Positions 45,185 to 55,064 are shown, counted from the stretch's first letter. The stretch: 64,000 bases of DNA from Calothrix sp. 336/3 (GCF_000734895.2 NZ_CP011382.1:5868700-5932699); one strand, 5' to 3'. A program made the numbers and translations. The notes: generated by a model not told the origin, from the sequence alone.

Positions 45185-47398
45185 ATGCCGAAATCTAGAA
45201 AGAGCAATCATCACACAAATCTCGGTGATCCACAGTATTTTCTCAACCGCGAACTCAGCTGGTTGGAATTTAATAGCCGAGTATTGCATGAAGCATTAGA
45301 TCCGCGTACACCCTTGTTAGAACGGTTTAAATTTCTAGCGATTTTTAGTTCTAACCTCGATGAGTTTTTCATGGTGCGGGTTGCTGCACTCAAGCAACAG
45401 GTAGAAGCTAAGGTGAGTAAATGGGCGTTTGACGGTCGAACACCCCCACAACAGTTAGAAGATATTAGCTTTTTTTTGCGTCCTTTGGTAGCTCAACAGC
45501 ACCAGCATTTTGAAGAAGTACTGCGATCGCAACTCGCACACCATGGTGTACATATTCTTGACTATATAGAACTCTCGGAAAAGCAAAGAAAGTATTTAGA
45601 TAACTATTTTGAAGAGCAAATTTTCCCGGTAATCACACCCCTGGCAGTAGATCCTAGCCACCCTTTTCCCTATATTTCTAATCTCAGCTTAAATTTAGCT
45701 GTGGTAGTGAAAAATCCGGAAACAGAAGAAGAATTTTTTGCCCGTGTGAAGGTTCCCCGTGTTTTACCCAGGTTTTTGCCCTTACCCCCAGAACTCGGGA
45801 TTCATCGTAATAGTAAACCCGCGATTTGGACAGGGATACCCCTAGAGCAGGCGATCGCCCACAACTTAGAATCTCTGTTTCCAGGGATGAATATCCAGGA
45901 ATATCACCCCTTTCGCATCACCCGCGACGCGGATTTGGAACTGGAAGAGGATGAAGCAGACGACTTACTCCTAGCAATTGAACAGGAACTGCGAAAACGT
46001 CGTGTTGGTGGTACGCCTGTACGCCTGGAAATTCAAGCACATACCCCGGAAACTATCCGTAGTCGCTTGATGGAAGATTTGGAATTATCTGAAAATGATG
46101 TTTATGAAGTCGATGGTCTGTTAGGATTACGAGACTTAATGTATTTTATGTCACTTCCCCTTCCAGAACTGAAAGACCCTCCATGGCAATCGGTAGTCCA
46201 TCATCGTTTACAGCGCATCCGAGATTTACGTATAAATCCTCACACCAGGGAAATTGAAGAAGGGAGTGACTTTTTCTCAGTGATTCGAGAAAGAGACTTA
46301 CTTGTACACCATCCCTATCAGTCCTTTTCCACATCCGTTGTCCGCTTTATTACCCAAGCTGCCCACGACCCCAACGTCTTGGCAATCAAAATGACCCTGT
46401 ATCGGACATCAGGGGATTCACCGATAGTTAATGCATTAATTACAGCCGCAGAAACTGGGAAACAGATTTCTGTGCTGGTGGAGTTAAAAGCGAGATTTGA
46501 TGAAGAGAATAATATCTATTGGGCAAGACGACTGGAAAGTGTAGGGGTTCACGTTGTCTATGGTTTAGTCGGGTTAAAGACCCATAGTAAGATTGCCATG
46601 GTAGTACGGCGAGAACAAGACCGGATTCGCCGCTATGTCCACATCGGTACAGGCAACTATAACCACAAAACTGCCAGACTGTACACGGATTTGAGCTTAT
46701 TTAGCTGTCGGGAAGATTTAGGGGCAGATGTCACGGATGTCTTCAACTTTTTAACTGGATACTCACGACAAAAGTCTTATCGGCAATTGTTGGTTGCACC
46801 AGTGAATATGCGCGATCGCTTCCTGAGTTTAATTCGTCGGGAAATCGAAAACGTTCAAAATGGCTACTCTGGGCGCATCGTTGCAAAGATGAACTCCCTT
46901 GTAGACCCCAAAATTATCACCACCTTATACGAAGCTTCCCGTGTGGGTGTGCAAATTGATTTGATTGTTCGGGGTATTTGTTGCCTCCGCCCTGGTTTAA
47001 AAGATATTAGTGAAAATATCCGTGTCATCAGCATTGTGGGGCGATTTTTGGAGCACTCCCGCATTTTCTATTTCTACAACAATGGACAAGAGGAAATATT
47101 CCTTGGCAGTGCGGACTGGATGCCTCGTAATTTAGATAGAAGAGTCGAAGTAATTACTCCAATTCAGGATAACGATATTGCCAAGGATTTGCAGGAAATC
47201 CTGGGAATTATGTTAGCCGATAATCGTCAAGCTTGGGAATTACAACCTGATGGCAGCTATGTCCAAAGGCGGGCAGGAGAAGAATGTCCTGATAGTTGTT
47301 CTCAAAAAGCCTTGATGGCGATGGCGCAAGGTGTAAATATAGTGGCTTCTAATTTAGCTAATCAGAAAAAATCTTCTGTTTATTTTGATGAAGCATAA
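45185..47398 (+). CDS. ppk1: Polyphosphate kinase 1
   Basis: The 737-residue enzyme reversibly makes polyphosphate from ATP, filling cyanobacterial phosphate granules. It has the N-terminal domain starting LNRELSWLEFNSRVLHEA, the SNLDEFFMVRVAALK block, a middle domain and the two phospholipase D-like catalytic domains. These carry IKMTLYRTSGDSPIV, THSKIAMVVRRE (phospho-acceptor His), YVHIGTGNYNHKTARLYTD and RGICCLRPG. The length is typical. The start is the ATG at 45185. The gene is monocistronic as far as can be seen. Confidence 0.95.
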   Translation: MPKSRKSNHHTNLGDPQYFLNRELSWLEFNSRVLHEALDPRTPLLERFKFLAIFSSNLDEFFMVRVAALKQQVEAKVSKWAFDGRTPPQQLEDISFFLRPLVAQQHQHFEEVLRSQLAHHGVHILDYIELSEKQRKYLDNYFEEQIFPVITPLAVDPSHPFPYISNLSLNLAVVVKNPETEEEFFARVKVPRVLPRFLPLPPELGIHRNSKPAIWTGIPLEQAIAHNLESLFPGMNIQEYHPFRITRDADLELEEDEADDLLLAIEQELRKRRVGGTPVRLEIQAHTPETIRSRLMEDLELSENDVYEVDGLLGLRDLMYFMSLPLPELKDPPWQSVVHHRLQRIRDLRINPHTREIEEGSDFFSVIRERDLLVHHPYQSFSTSVVRFITQAAHDPNVLAIKMTLYRTSGDSPIVNALITAAETGKQISVLVELKARFDEENNIYWARRLESVGVHVVYGLVGLKTHSKIAMVVRREQDRIRRYVHIGTGNYNHKTARLYTDLSLFSCREDLGADVTDVFNFLTGYSRQKSYRQLLVAPVNMRDRFLSLIRREIENVQNGYSGRIVAKMNSLVDPKIITTLYEASRVGVQIDLIVRGICCLRPGLKDISENIRVISIVGRFLEHSRIFYFYNNGQEEIFLGSADWMPRNLDRRVEVITPIQDNDIAKDLQEILGIMLADNRQAWELQPDGSYVQRRAGEECPDSCSQKALMAMAQGVNIVASNLANQKKSSVYFDEA

Positions 47399-47566
47399 TC
47401 TGGAATAGAGTGGAATTAATTGCATGGATTTATCAATAGTTGCTATCAATCATGGGCAATATCTCAATCCACAAAATGCCCACTATTATTCCATAGGATA
47501 GAGTTAGTTGTCCTCCACCTTCTCATAAACTAGATAAGTTGTTGTACACTCTCGTATTTTGTTCGG

Positions 47567-47977
47567 ATGTTAATGTTGTCCTGTGAATCTTCTACCTTGC
47601 GCCTGCTAGTGGTCGATGACCATGAACTAACTCGTCTAACTCTTCAGTTGGTTTTTTCCGCGCAGAAGAATATTCAAGTAGTTGGTTTGGCTAGTAATGG
47701 TCAAGAAGCAGTAGAAATGGTGAAACTACATCGCCCCGATGTTGTAATTTTAGACTTACAAATGCCAATCATGGATGGATGGAGCGCATCACACCAAATT
47801 AAGGCGATCGCCCCCAACACCCAGATTATTGCTTATTCTTCTGTGGAAGAGCATAAATTACATGAAAATACAGCCCAACTGGATGTAATTTGTCGTAAAG
47901 ATGTACCCACAACTGAGCTAATCTCTGTAGTTCGGCAAATGGGACAAAGATTGACCAATGGTTCAGTCAGTCCTTGA
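47567..47977 (+). CDS. Receiver-only response regulator
   Basis: The 136-residue protein is a single REC domain: LRLLVVDDHELTRL with the acidic pair Asp17-Asp18, phospho-acceptor Asp63 in VILDLQMP, a Ser in YSS and Lys in CRKDVP. There is no output domain, so it would pass phosphate to a partner or act by protein contacts. No histidine kinase gene is nearby. It is convergent with a 60-residue unknown gene. The start is the ATG at 47567, with another ATG two codons later. Confidence 0.88.
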   Translation: MLMLSCESSTLRLLVVDDHELTRLTLQLVFSAQKNIQVVGLASNGQEAVEMVKLHRPDVVILDLQMPIMDGWSASHQIKAIAPNTQIIAYSSVEEHKLHENTAQLDVICRKDVPTTELISVVRQMGQRLTNGSVSP

Positions 47978-48036
47978 CAGCATCTGTCTATCCATAATCC
48001 CAAAAGTGTTGATAATGATCATAATTTATAGTAAAA

Positions 48037-48064
48037 GGTAGCAGTGTCACGAAACTCTGCTACC
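48037..48064. terminator. Hairpin between convergent genes
   Basis: GGTAGCAG (48037-48044) and CTGCTACC (48057-48064) form an 8-bp perfect stem between the response regulator gene and the convergent small gene. There is no strong T-tract. Confidence 0.45.
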
Positions 48065-48098
48065 AGTCTATTCAGGGCAATATCACCTGAGTGGTAAT

Positions 48099-48281
48099 TT
48101 AGTTATCGTCAAAATCCCCGAAGGTGCGTCTATACTCTTCAATCAGTTCATCCATTTCCTCTAAAGCTTGTGTCACGTCTAGCTGGAGCGTGCCTAAGTT
48201 TGGCTGCTGCAATAGATTTAACAGATATTCTCGTTTGCTTTTTACGGCAGCAATGCGCTCTTTAATAATTTGTGGTTCCAT
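48099..48281 (-). CDS. Small helical protein, function unknown
   Basis: From the ATG at 48281 the protein has 60 residues, predicted as two amphipathic helices with many charged residues (KERIAAVKSKREYLLNLLQ, QALEEMDELIEEYRRTFG). It ends in an acidic FDDN. I do not recognise the family, but the composition is protein-like and the region is not a shadow of a larger gene. An in-frame start at 48305 adds eight residues. Confidence 0.55.
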   Translation of the reverse strand: MEPQIIKERIAAVKSKREYLLNLLQQPNLGTLQLDVTQALEEMDELIEEYRRTFGDFDDN

Positions 48282-48396
48282 ATTAGTAATTGCAATTAAG
48301 TACAAAAAATCTCTAGATTTAAAATTAACCTATTCCCTAAAGAGTTAGCGATCGCCGATGATAAAACTTAGTCGCTAAAACTTGATATCATTCACC

Positions 48397-48966
48397 ATGC
48401 TACGTAAATTTTCCTTGGGAACTCTGGGTCTAGTGGTCGGTGGGATTCTGACCATCATGGGTTTTGTTGCCTATGCCCAGGCTAATTCTACCCTGAACCT
48501 GATTGGCTTTTTCTACGGTCTACCTTTGCTTTTAGGCGGATTAGCACTGAAAACCAATGAACTCAAACCCCTCGCCTTTACCCAACCTACCACACCAGAA
48601 GTCTTAGCACTTCGAGAGACACAAGCTACAACCACCCAAAACCTGATTCGCACCGATATTACCCGTTACAGCTACGGCATGGACACCCATTTCGACCGTG
48701 CTTTAGAATACCTCAAATTAACTGCTAGTGACGATGATAGACCTGTCATTACAGGCTTGCGAGAAACAGAAATTAATGGGGCGTATAGTTTAATACTAGA
48801 ATTCGACTCACCAGATTTACCCCTAGCTACTTGGCAACAGTTCCAAGAAAAAATGGTGAAATATTTTGGACCTGGGGTTGATGTGCAAATTACCCAACCA
48901 GAAACGGACAAAATTGAATTAGCTTTAATTACTGTGGCGGAAAATTCCCAGGCAGTGGTGAGTTAA
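48397..48966 (+). CDS. DUF2854 membrane protein (cyanobacterial)
   Basis: From the ATG at 48397 the protein has 189 residues, with two N-terminal membrane helices (GTLGLVVGGILTIMGFVAYA and NLIGFFYGLPLLLGGLAL) and a soluble C-terminal domain (about 80-185). It fits DUF2854, a conserved family of cyanobacteria and chloroplasts with unknown function. A TTG at 48382 would add five residues. It is convergent with the CRR7-like gene, with a hairpin between them. Confidence 0.82.
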   Translation: MLRKFSLGTLGLVVGGILTIMGFVAYAQANSTLNLIGFFYGLPLLLGGLALKTNELKPLAFTQPTTPEVLALRETQATTTQNLIRTDITRYSYGMDTHFDRALEYLKLTASDDDRPVITGLRETEINGAYSLILEFDSPDLPLATWQQFQEKMVKYFGPGVDVQITQPETDKIELALITVAENSQAVVS

Positions 48967-48976
48967 GAATTGTGAT

Positions 48977-48993
48977 ACAGGCATCCTGCCTGT
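48977..48993. terminator. Hairpin terminator between convergent genes
   Basis: ACAGGCA-TCC-TGCCTGT is a 7-bp perfect stem with a 3-nt loop followed by TTGAATA on the plus strand, 10 bp after the DUF2854 stop. It can serve both convergent genes. Confidence 0.5.
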
Positions 48994-49031
48994 TTGAATA
49001 AAACCATCATCTGTTCGTGACAACCAATCAT

Positions 49032-49292
49032 CTATTTTTCTAAACGCACAGCATACCACTGTAAATACTCCCCTGGTCCGATATCTAATTCACAACTTGT
49101 ATCAACTAAATGTTGCGCCTGTGCTTCTGGAGAGTCTAAAGAACTTAAATCAGGGGGTAAGTCTTGAGCATCCAGGTTTTGGATAACTTCTTGGAGTTTG
49201 GCGATTAATTCCCCAACTGTGAGAAATTGTTCTGGTTGGTTGGTTTCCAAAACCACAAAATATTCTTGTTGATACATCAGCGAATCGGACAT
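49032..49292 (-). CDS. CRR7-like (chlororespiratory reduction 7) NDH-1 assembly protein
   Basis: From the ATG at 49292 the protein has 86 residues. It keeps the conserved core of cyanobacterial CRR7 homologues: YFVVLETNQPEQFLTVGEL and the C-terminal LDIGPGEYLQWYAVRLEK. In plants CRR7 helps assemble the NDH-1 complex. Its position 118 bp downstream of ndhH on the same strand fits. A frame opening at 49343 extends the N-terminus without family likeness. The name rests on the recalled pattern. Confidence 0.75.
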   Translation of the reverse strand: MSDSLMYQQEYFVVLETNQPEQFLTVGELIAKLQEVIQNLDAQDLPPDLSSLDSPEAQAQHLVDTSCELDIGPGEYLQWYAVRLEK

Positions 49293-49410
49293 ACTGACAA
49301 CCCCTCTTTGAATTAATAGTTGGGGAATTGGGAGGGAGGACAAGATGAAAGGGCAAAACTCTCATCTATATCCCCTTTACCCATTACCCTTTACCGACAA
49401 ATATTGCATT

Positions 49411-50595
49411 CTATCTGTCAACAGAACCCATAATTACGTCGATACTACCGAGAATCACGACGACATCCGCAACTTTCATACCACGTAATAAATGAGGCAG
49501 GATTTGCAAGTTATTGAAATCTGCGGCACGAATTTTCCAACGCCAAGGGAAGACATTATCATCACCGACAAGGTAGATACCGACTTCACCCTTACCACTT
49601 TCGATACGGCTGTAGATTTCACCCTTAGGAATCTTAAAGGTGGGAGCAACTTTTTTGGCAACAAATTGGTAATCGAAAGCATCCCACTCCGATTTTTTCC
49701 CAGCCATGAGGCGTTTTGCTTCCAGATTTTCGTAGGGACCACCAGGAAGTCCAGCGATCGCCTGTTTAATAATTTTTACAGATTCCCGCATTTCGCGCAT
49801 CCGCACCATATACCGGGCTAAACAGTCCCCTACGGTTTCCCACTGCACGTCCCAGTCAAAATCGTCGTAACACTCGTAGTGATCTACCTTACGTAAATCC
49901 CATTTCACCCCAGAAGCTCGCAACATAGGACCAGAAAGCCCCCAGTTAATTGCTTCTTCACGGGTGATGGTACCAATACCCTCAATCCGACGGCGGAAAA
50001 TTGGGTTATTAGTAACTAAACGCTCGTACTCATCGACCTTGGGAATAAAGTATTCACAAAAATCTAAGCATTTATCTACCCAACCGTAGGGTAAATCAGC
50101 TGCCACTCCACCAATGCGAAAATAATTATTATTGACCATCCGGTAGCCTGTTGCTGCTTCCCACAGGTCATAAATCATTTCCCGCTCGCGGAACTGATAG
50201 AAGAAGGGAGTTTGCGCTCCGACGTCTGCCAAAAAGGGACCAAACCACAGTAAATGGTTGGCAATACGATTCAACTCCAGCATAATCACACGAATATAGC
50301 TAGCACGTTTGGGAACCTTGATACCAGCTAGCTTTTCCGGTGCATTGACAGTTACAGCTTCGTTGAACATCCCTGCGGCGTAATCCCAGCGACTGACGTA
50401 GGGAACATACTGAATATTTGTCCGACTTTCAGCTATTTTTTCCATTCCTCGGTGCAAATAGCCAATAACCGGTTCACAATCCACAACATCCTCTCCATCG
50501 AGGGTGAGGATTAACCGCAAAACCCCGTGCATTGAGGGATGGTGTGGTCCCATGTTCAGCACCATTGGTTCTGTGCGGGTTTCAATTCTTGCCAT
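49411..50595 (-). CDS. ndhH: NAD(P)H-quinone oxidoreductase subunit H (NdhH)
   Basis: The 394-residue protein is the 49-kDa-type subunit of the cyanobacterial NDH-1 complex in the peripheral arm, working in cyclic electron flow and respiration. Signatures are MVLNMGPHHPSMHGVLRL, EPVIGYLHRGMEKI, the long RIGGVAADLPYGW stretch and the C-terminal GDDNVFPWRWKIRAADFNNLQIL with IIVILGSIDVIMGSVDR-like end. Length is normal. It is followed by the CRR7-like gene and is divergent from rsmH. Confidence 0.97.
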   Translation of the reverse strand: MARIETRTEPMVLNMGPHHPSMHGVLRLILTLDGEDVVDCEPVIGYLHRGMEKIAESRTNIQYVPYVSRWDYAAGMFNEAVTVNAPEKLAGIKVPKRASYIRVIMLELNRIANHLLWFGPFLADVGAQTPFFYQFREREMIYDLWEAATGYRMVNNNYFRIGGVAADLPYGWVDKCLDFCEYFIPKVDEYERLVTNNPIFRRRIEGIGTITREEAINWGLSGPMLRASGVKWDLRKVDHYECYDDFDWDVQWETVGDCLARYMVRMREMRESVKIIKQAIAGLPGGPYENLEAKRLMAGKKSEWDAFDYQFVAKKVAPTFKIPKGEIYSRIESGKGEVGIYLVGDDNVFPWRWKIRAADFNNLQILPHLLRGMKVADVVVILGSIDVIMGSVDR

Positions 50596-51146
50596 ATATT
50601 TTCCGTCTTCTCCCGTTTGTGAACAATGAAGCCAGTCACCCCTACTTGGAAATGTGTTTAACAGTTGTCGATGATTCAGCTATTTGGTGGATTAGTTAGA
50701 CTGACTTTGTACTTTCCACCGTCTACTGTTCACTTATTTGACATTCTGTTATGGGTGTTTGCAAATATTTTTGCTACGAACACACATAAAATGCAACCGC
50801 ATCATACCGTTTTGATTTAGAGTCAGCTGTACTCGCTTGACTAAACCTGAATTTCATCAGGGTTATACTAATCCAAAATGGGATAAAGCTGCTGAATTTA
50901 TGGGTTTGGATGGCATTCAACTAATTTCATTATATTGAGATAAGTGTATGTCAACTGATGATCGTTAGCAGAACAATATATAAGGATTCGGGAAGGTTTC
51001 CATAGGTTATATTGCTTGTTGGATAAGGGGTAAGGGTCAGGGAGTAGGGAGTGGGGAGTAGTGAGTAGTAAGATTAATTTACCAGCTCAAGTTTCTTTGT
51101 AGCAGTGTTACAGTAGTGACTTTGCAGTTCTAAATTTCCCAGGCAA
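50596..51146. other. ndhH-rsmH divergent intergenic region with short repeats
   Basis: About 550 bp. A run of purine-rich heptamer-like repeats (GGGAGTAGGGAGTGGGGAGTAG, near 51040-51062) resembles STRR arrays. Promoters for both genes must lie here. No RNA gene was seen. Confidence 0.5.
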
Positions 51147-52040
51147 ATGAATCCCCATTCTACTGAGCAGACAACGACTTTTTCCCATATACCCGTGCTT
51201 CCGGAAGCTGTAATTGAGGGTTTAGCTGTGCGATCGCGGGGACATTATTTAGATGTTACGGTGGGTGGTGGTGGTCATACGCGGTTAATTTTAGAATCTA
51301 TGCCAGATGTACGGGTGACTGCTTTGGATCAGGATGGGGATGCGTTGGCAGCAGCAAAGCAGGAGTTGGCAGAGTTTGGCGATCGCGTGACTTTTGTTCA
51401 TAGTAATTTTGCTAGTTATATCTACTCTCCGGGAGCTTTTGATGGGATTTTGGCTGATTTGGGTGTGAGTTCCTATCACCTGGATACTCCCGATAGGGGT
51501 TTTAGTTTTCGCCAAACGGGGGATTTGGATATGCGTATGGATCGCACCCAGTCGTTAACGGCAGCAGAATTAATTAATTATGGGGATGAGGGGGAATTGG
51601 CAAATATTTTCTTTCAGTATGGTGAAGAAAGACTGTCTCGACGTATTGCCAGACGGATTGTGGAAAAGCGCCCCTTTCAGACTACGACGGAATTAGCGGA
51701 GGCGATCGCCACTGCTGTTCCAGGGAAATATCGTCATGGTAGAATCCACCCGGCAACTCGGGTTTTTCAAGCTTTACGGATTGCGGTGAATGATGAGTTG
51801 GGGGTGTTAACAAGTTTTCTCGCCAAAGCACCCCTAGGATTAGTTCCGGGGGGAAGAATAGCTGTGATTAGTTTTCATAGCTTGGAAGACAGAATCGTCA
51901 AGCATAGTTTACGCAATTCACCCTTGTTGCAGGTGGTCACGAAAAAGCCGATAATTGCCCAGGAAGAGGAAATTGCCAATAATTCCAGAGCGAGATCGGC
52001 AAAGTTGCGTGTGGCGCAAAGACTAACGTCCGTAGAATGA
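51147..52040 (+). CDS. rsmH: 16S rRNA (cytosine-1402-N4)-methyltransferase RsmH
   Basis: The 297-residue SAM-dependent enzyme methylates C1402 of 16S rRNA. Signatures are HIPVLPEAVIEGL, the SAM motif DVTVGGGGHTRLILE, ALDQDGDAL, DGILADLGVSSYHLD, RGFSFRQTGDLDMRMD and VISFHSLEDRIVKH. Length and motif order are normal. The start is the ATG at 51147. It is followed by a convergent ABC ATPase gene. Confidence 0.96.
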   Translation: MNPHSTEQTTTFSHIPVLPEAVIEGLAVRSRGHYLDVTVGGGGHTRLILESMPDVRVTALDQDGDALAAAKQELAEFGDRVTFVHSNFASYIYSPGAFDGILADLGVSSYHLDTPDRGFSFRQTGDLDMRMDRTQSLTAAELINYGDEGELANIFFQYGEERLSRRIARRIVEKRPFQTTTELAEAIATAVPGKYRHGRIHPATRVFQALRIAVNDELGVLTSFLAKAPLGLVPGGRIAVISFHSLEDRIVKHSLRNSPLLQVVTKKPIIAQEEEIANNSRARSAKLRVAQRLTSVE

Positions 52041-52097
52041 AGATTAAGATTGGGTGCGATCGCAATTAATTTTGTGATAGTTAAACGATAATTGTGA

Positions 52098-53363
52098 CTA
52101 ATTTTCAAAGGGTAAGGAAGGGGAAGTTTTCGGGAAGATAGCTTGCTCTGTTTCCGGGTCGAAAAAGTGAATTTTATCTGTTGTTAAAGATAGCCATAGT
52201 TCTTCCCCTAACTTGATGGTTCTATCGGGAGGAACTCTTATCTGAAGGGGATTATTGTTGATTCCATTGGTGGGAAAACTAGACTCAATAAATTTAGCAG
52301 AAATATAAGATTCATTCCCTAAATTTTCCACTAGTTCCACTTTTACTGGGAGATTTTTCGTGGCAGGCACACTTACCAGTAAATGCTCTGGACGGACACC
52401 TAAAATTAATTTTTTCCCGTCATATTTTTGTAACGCGCTGCTCCAAAGATGGGGAATTGTCATGCGGAAATCTCCGTTGGTTATTAATTGCGGTGCGTGA
52501 AATTCCACGGTGATAAAATTCATCGGTGGGGAACCAATGAACTCGGCAACGAAGCGGTTCGCGGGACGGTTGTATAATTCTAAAGGTGGGTCTATTTGCT
52601 GGATTTGTCCCTGATTCAGGATAGCAATGCGATCGCCCATAGTCATTGCTTCTGTTTGGTCATGGGTGACATAGATGGTGGTTGTACCGAGTTGCCTTTG
52701 TAACTTCACAATTTGGGCACGGGTTTCGGCTCGCAGTTTGGCATCCAGGTTGGATAATGGCTCATCCATGAGAAATACTTGGGGATTTCTGGCGATCGCT
52801 CTCCCTAATGCTACTCGTTGTCTTTGCCCCCCAGATAGTTGCTTGGGTAATCGATTTAACAAACCTTCAATTTGCAATAATTGGGCAACGTTCCTGACTT
52901 GCTCTTGAATTTTCCGTTCTTGCTCAGAAATATACCGTAATCCCTTAGGTAATTTTCTCGTAGCCTCAACTAACAAAGTATCAGTAAATTTACCCTGAGA
53001 TACTCCATCACCCTGTTGTCTGCGACGCAACCCAAAGGCAATATTGTCGTATACCGTCATGTGGGGGTAAAGAGCATAATTTTGAAACACCATGGCAATA
53101 TCTCGTTCCTTGGGGGGAAGATGATTGACTAGGCGATCGCCAACCCAAATATTTCCCCCAGTCATGGTTTCCAAACCAGCAATTAAGCGCAACAAAGTAC
53201 TTTTGCCACACCCAGAGGGTCCAACCAACACCATAAACTCACCATCATTTACCGTCAGGTGAATTCGTCGCAATACATTCATCCCTTCCTGACGATTTTG
53301 TGTACCCTCACCTTTGCGGGGAGGAAAACTCTTATAAACGTTCTCTAATACAACCTGTGCCAC
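52098..53363 (-). CDS. MalK/UgpC-type ABC transporter ATPase with a 30-residue insertion (orphan)
   Basis: The 421-residue protein has Walker A GPSGCGKST (48-56), MVFQNYALYPHMTVYDNIAFGL, signature LSGGQRQR, Walker B VFLMDEPLSNLDAK and a TOBE-type C-terminal domain with GVRPEHLL. Compared with the ATPase at 27996-29075 it carries extra residues at about 17-28 and 117-148 (the latter between the Q-loop and the signature helix). No permease is adjacent. It may be a second shared ATPase for sugar uptake, as GlsC and GlsD are in Anabaena. The start is the ATG at 53363. Confidence 0.88.
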   Translation of the reverse strand: MAQVVLENVYKSFPPRKGEGTQNRQEGMNVLRRIHLTVNDGEFMVLVGPSGCGKSTLLRLIAGLETMTGGNIWVGDRLVNHLPPKERDIAMVFQNYALYPHMTVYDNIAFGLRRRQQGDGVSQGKFTDTLLVEATRKLPKGLRYISEQERKIQEQVRNVAQLLQIEGLLNRLPKQLSGGQRQRVALGRAIARNPQVFLMDEPLSNLDAKLRAETRAQIVKLQRQLGTTTIYVTHDQTEAMTMGDRIAILNQGQIQQIDPPLELYNRPANRFVAEFIGSPPMNFITVEFHAPQLITNGDFRMTIPHLWSSALQKYDGKKLILGVRPEHLLVSVPATKNLPVKVELVENLGNESYISAKFIESSFPTNGINNNPLQIRVPPDRTIKLGEELWLSLTTDKIHFFDPETEQAIFPKTSPSLPFEN

Positions 53364-53479
53364 GATAATTTATTGAATCAATATCAGATAAACAATAAGT
53401 TAAAAAAGCAGGGAACACAAACAAAAACAGACTACCTTAGAAGCAACTATACATCGGGAATTATTTAGGAGTTTTCCAT

Positions 53480-54718
53480 ATGGCTATCCATATTACCTCT
53501 AACGCTTCCCAGGAAATTATTGATACCCAGACCACAGATTGCTGTATCGTTGGTGGAGGTCCAGCAGGAACTTTACTGGCTTTACTTTTAGCACGCCAGG
53601 GTATCCATGTCATCTTACTAGAAACCCACAAGGATTTTGACCGCGATTTTCGTGGGGATACTATCCATCCATCAGTAATGGAAATAATGGCAGAACTGGA
53701 TTTAGCTGAATCCTTGCTACAACTTCCCCACACCAAAATGCATCGGATGAGTCTCGGAACCTCAGAAAAACAAGCTGTTATTGCTGATTTTAGTCATCTC
53801 AAGACTGCCTATCCCTACATTACAATGTTGCCCCAGGTAAAATTCCTGGAATTTATCACGACTGAAGCCAAAAAATACCCGAATTTTCAGCTAGTCATGG
53901 GGGCAAATGTGCAAGAAATACTGAGAGTAAATAATACTACGATCGGAGTTAGTTATCGAGGTCAAGGTGGATGGCATGAAGTCCGGGCAAAGCTGACAGT
54001 CGGTGCAGATGGACGGCATTCTAAGCTACGACAGCTAGGAGAATTTGAGGCAATTTCTACCTCTGCACCCATGGATGTCCTATGGTTCCGTCTTCCTAAG
54101 CATCGGGAGGAAGCTCCAGGAGGAATGGGACGTATTGGTCGTGGTCATATAGTAGCAATGTTAGATCGGGGAGAACAGTGGCAAATTGCCTATGTCATTC
54201 CCAAAGGCACATACCAAAAAATACGGCATCAAGGGTTAGAAATATTACGTCAATCTGTGATAGAAGTTGTACCGGAATTGGTAGATAGAATCGCATTTTT
54301 ACACGATTGGTCGCAAATTGCCTTTTTATCTGTAGAGTCTGACCGCCTCAAATGCTGGTATAGTCAGGGTTTACTGTTAATTGGTGATGCGGCTCATGTT
54401 ATGTCCCCTATTGGAGGGGTTGGTATCAACTATGCCATCCAAGACGCGGTAGTTGCTAGCAATGTATTAAGTAAACCTTTGAAAACTGGAACTCTCAATG
54501 TCGATGATCTCGCTCAGGTACAGCGACAACGGGAATTGCCTACTCGTGTAATTCAAACCTTTCAATCTCTGATCCAACAACGCATTTTTGCCCCTGCTCT
54601 GGATTCTCAAAATTCTCAACCCTTCCAACCACCACGATGGTTAGGTTTACCTGGATTGCGAGACTTTCCTGCCAGGTTAATCGCGTTTGGTGTTTTTCCT
54701 GCCCATGTCAAGATGTAA
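53480..54718 (+). CDS. FAD-dependent aromatic-type monooxygenase (UbiH/PHBH family)
   Basis: The 412-residue flavoprotein has the FAD motif CCIVGGGPAGTLLALLLARQG (residues 15-35), the DG fingerprint TVGADGRHSKLRQ and the GDAAHVMSPIGGVGINYAIQDA motif, all typical of class A flavin hydroxylases. The substrate is not evident; quinone-precursor or secondary-metabolite hydroxylation is possible. AGGAG lies about 8 nt before the ATG at 53480. It is monocistronic. Confidence 0.87.
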   Translation: MAIHITSNASQEIIDTQTTDCCIVGGGPAGTLLALLLARQGIHVILLETHKDFDRDFRGDTIHPSVMEIMAELDLAESLLQLPHTKMHRMSLGTSEKQAVIADFSHLKTAYPYITMLPQVKFLEFITTEAKKYPNFQLVMGANVQEILRVNNTTIGVSYRGQGGWHEVRAKLTVGADGRHSKLRQLGEFEAISTSAPMDVLWFRLPKHREEAPGGMGRIGRGHIVAMLDRGEQWQIAYVIPKGTYQKIRHQGLEILRQSVIEVVPELVDRIAFLHDWSQIAFLSVESDRLKCWYSQGLLLIGDAAHVMSPIGGVGINYAIQDAVVASNVLSKPLKTGTLNVDDLAQVQRQRELPTRVIQTFQSLIQQRIFAPALDSQNSQPFQPPRWLGLPGLRDFPARLIAFGVFPAHVKM

Positions 54719-55064
54719 AGCTATTTTACTGTCAATTATGGTACAATTATACTATTGAAGTGCAGAATCGATTACTCAAGCAAGTCAGGCGAGTTTCGTG
54801 AACAGTTTAAACGCTGCTGTTCGCGGATATTTGCTTGGCTTTTATGTTAAAACAGATTCTGTGGTAAAGAGTGTAAATACAGCTTTTTTTGACACATTTT
54901 AGTAGTTTAGACAAAATATTTGCTACTTATTGAGACTTCCGGAAGAAAAGATGTTGTGGCAAGGGTGGGAAAAGCAACTGTTCAGCCTGATTCTTGCCTA
55001 ATCTCACCCAAGAAGTCTATCACTGAAAATTCATTACTCACCAGAAATCAGGCAGGAGGAATTT
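54719..55064. other. Intergenic region upstream of ssb
   Basis: About 345 bp. A TATACT-like hexamer near 54747 and GTACAATTATAC near 54740 could form part of a promoter, though the latter has N6 spacing and is not an NtcA box. A strong AGGAGG precedes ssb. Nothing else recognised. Confidence 0.4.

Noticed and set aside
45016..45198. Open frame of 60 codons between UspA and ppk1
   Set aside because: It overlaps the end of the UspA gene and the start of ppk1 and has no family likeness.
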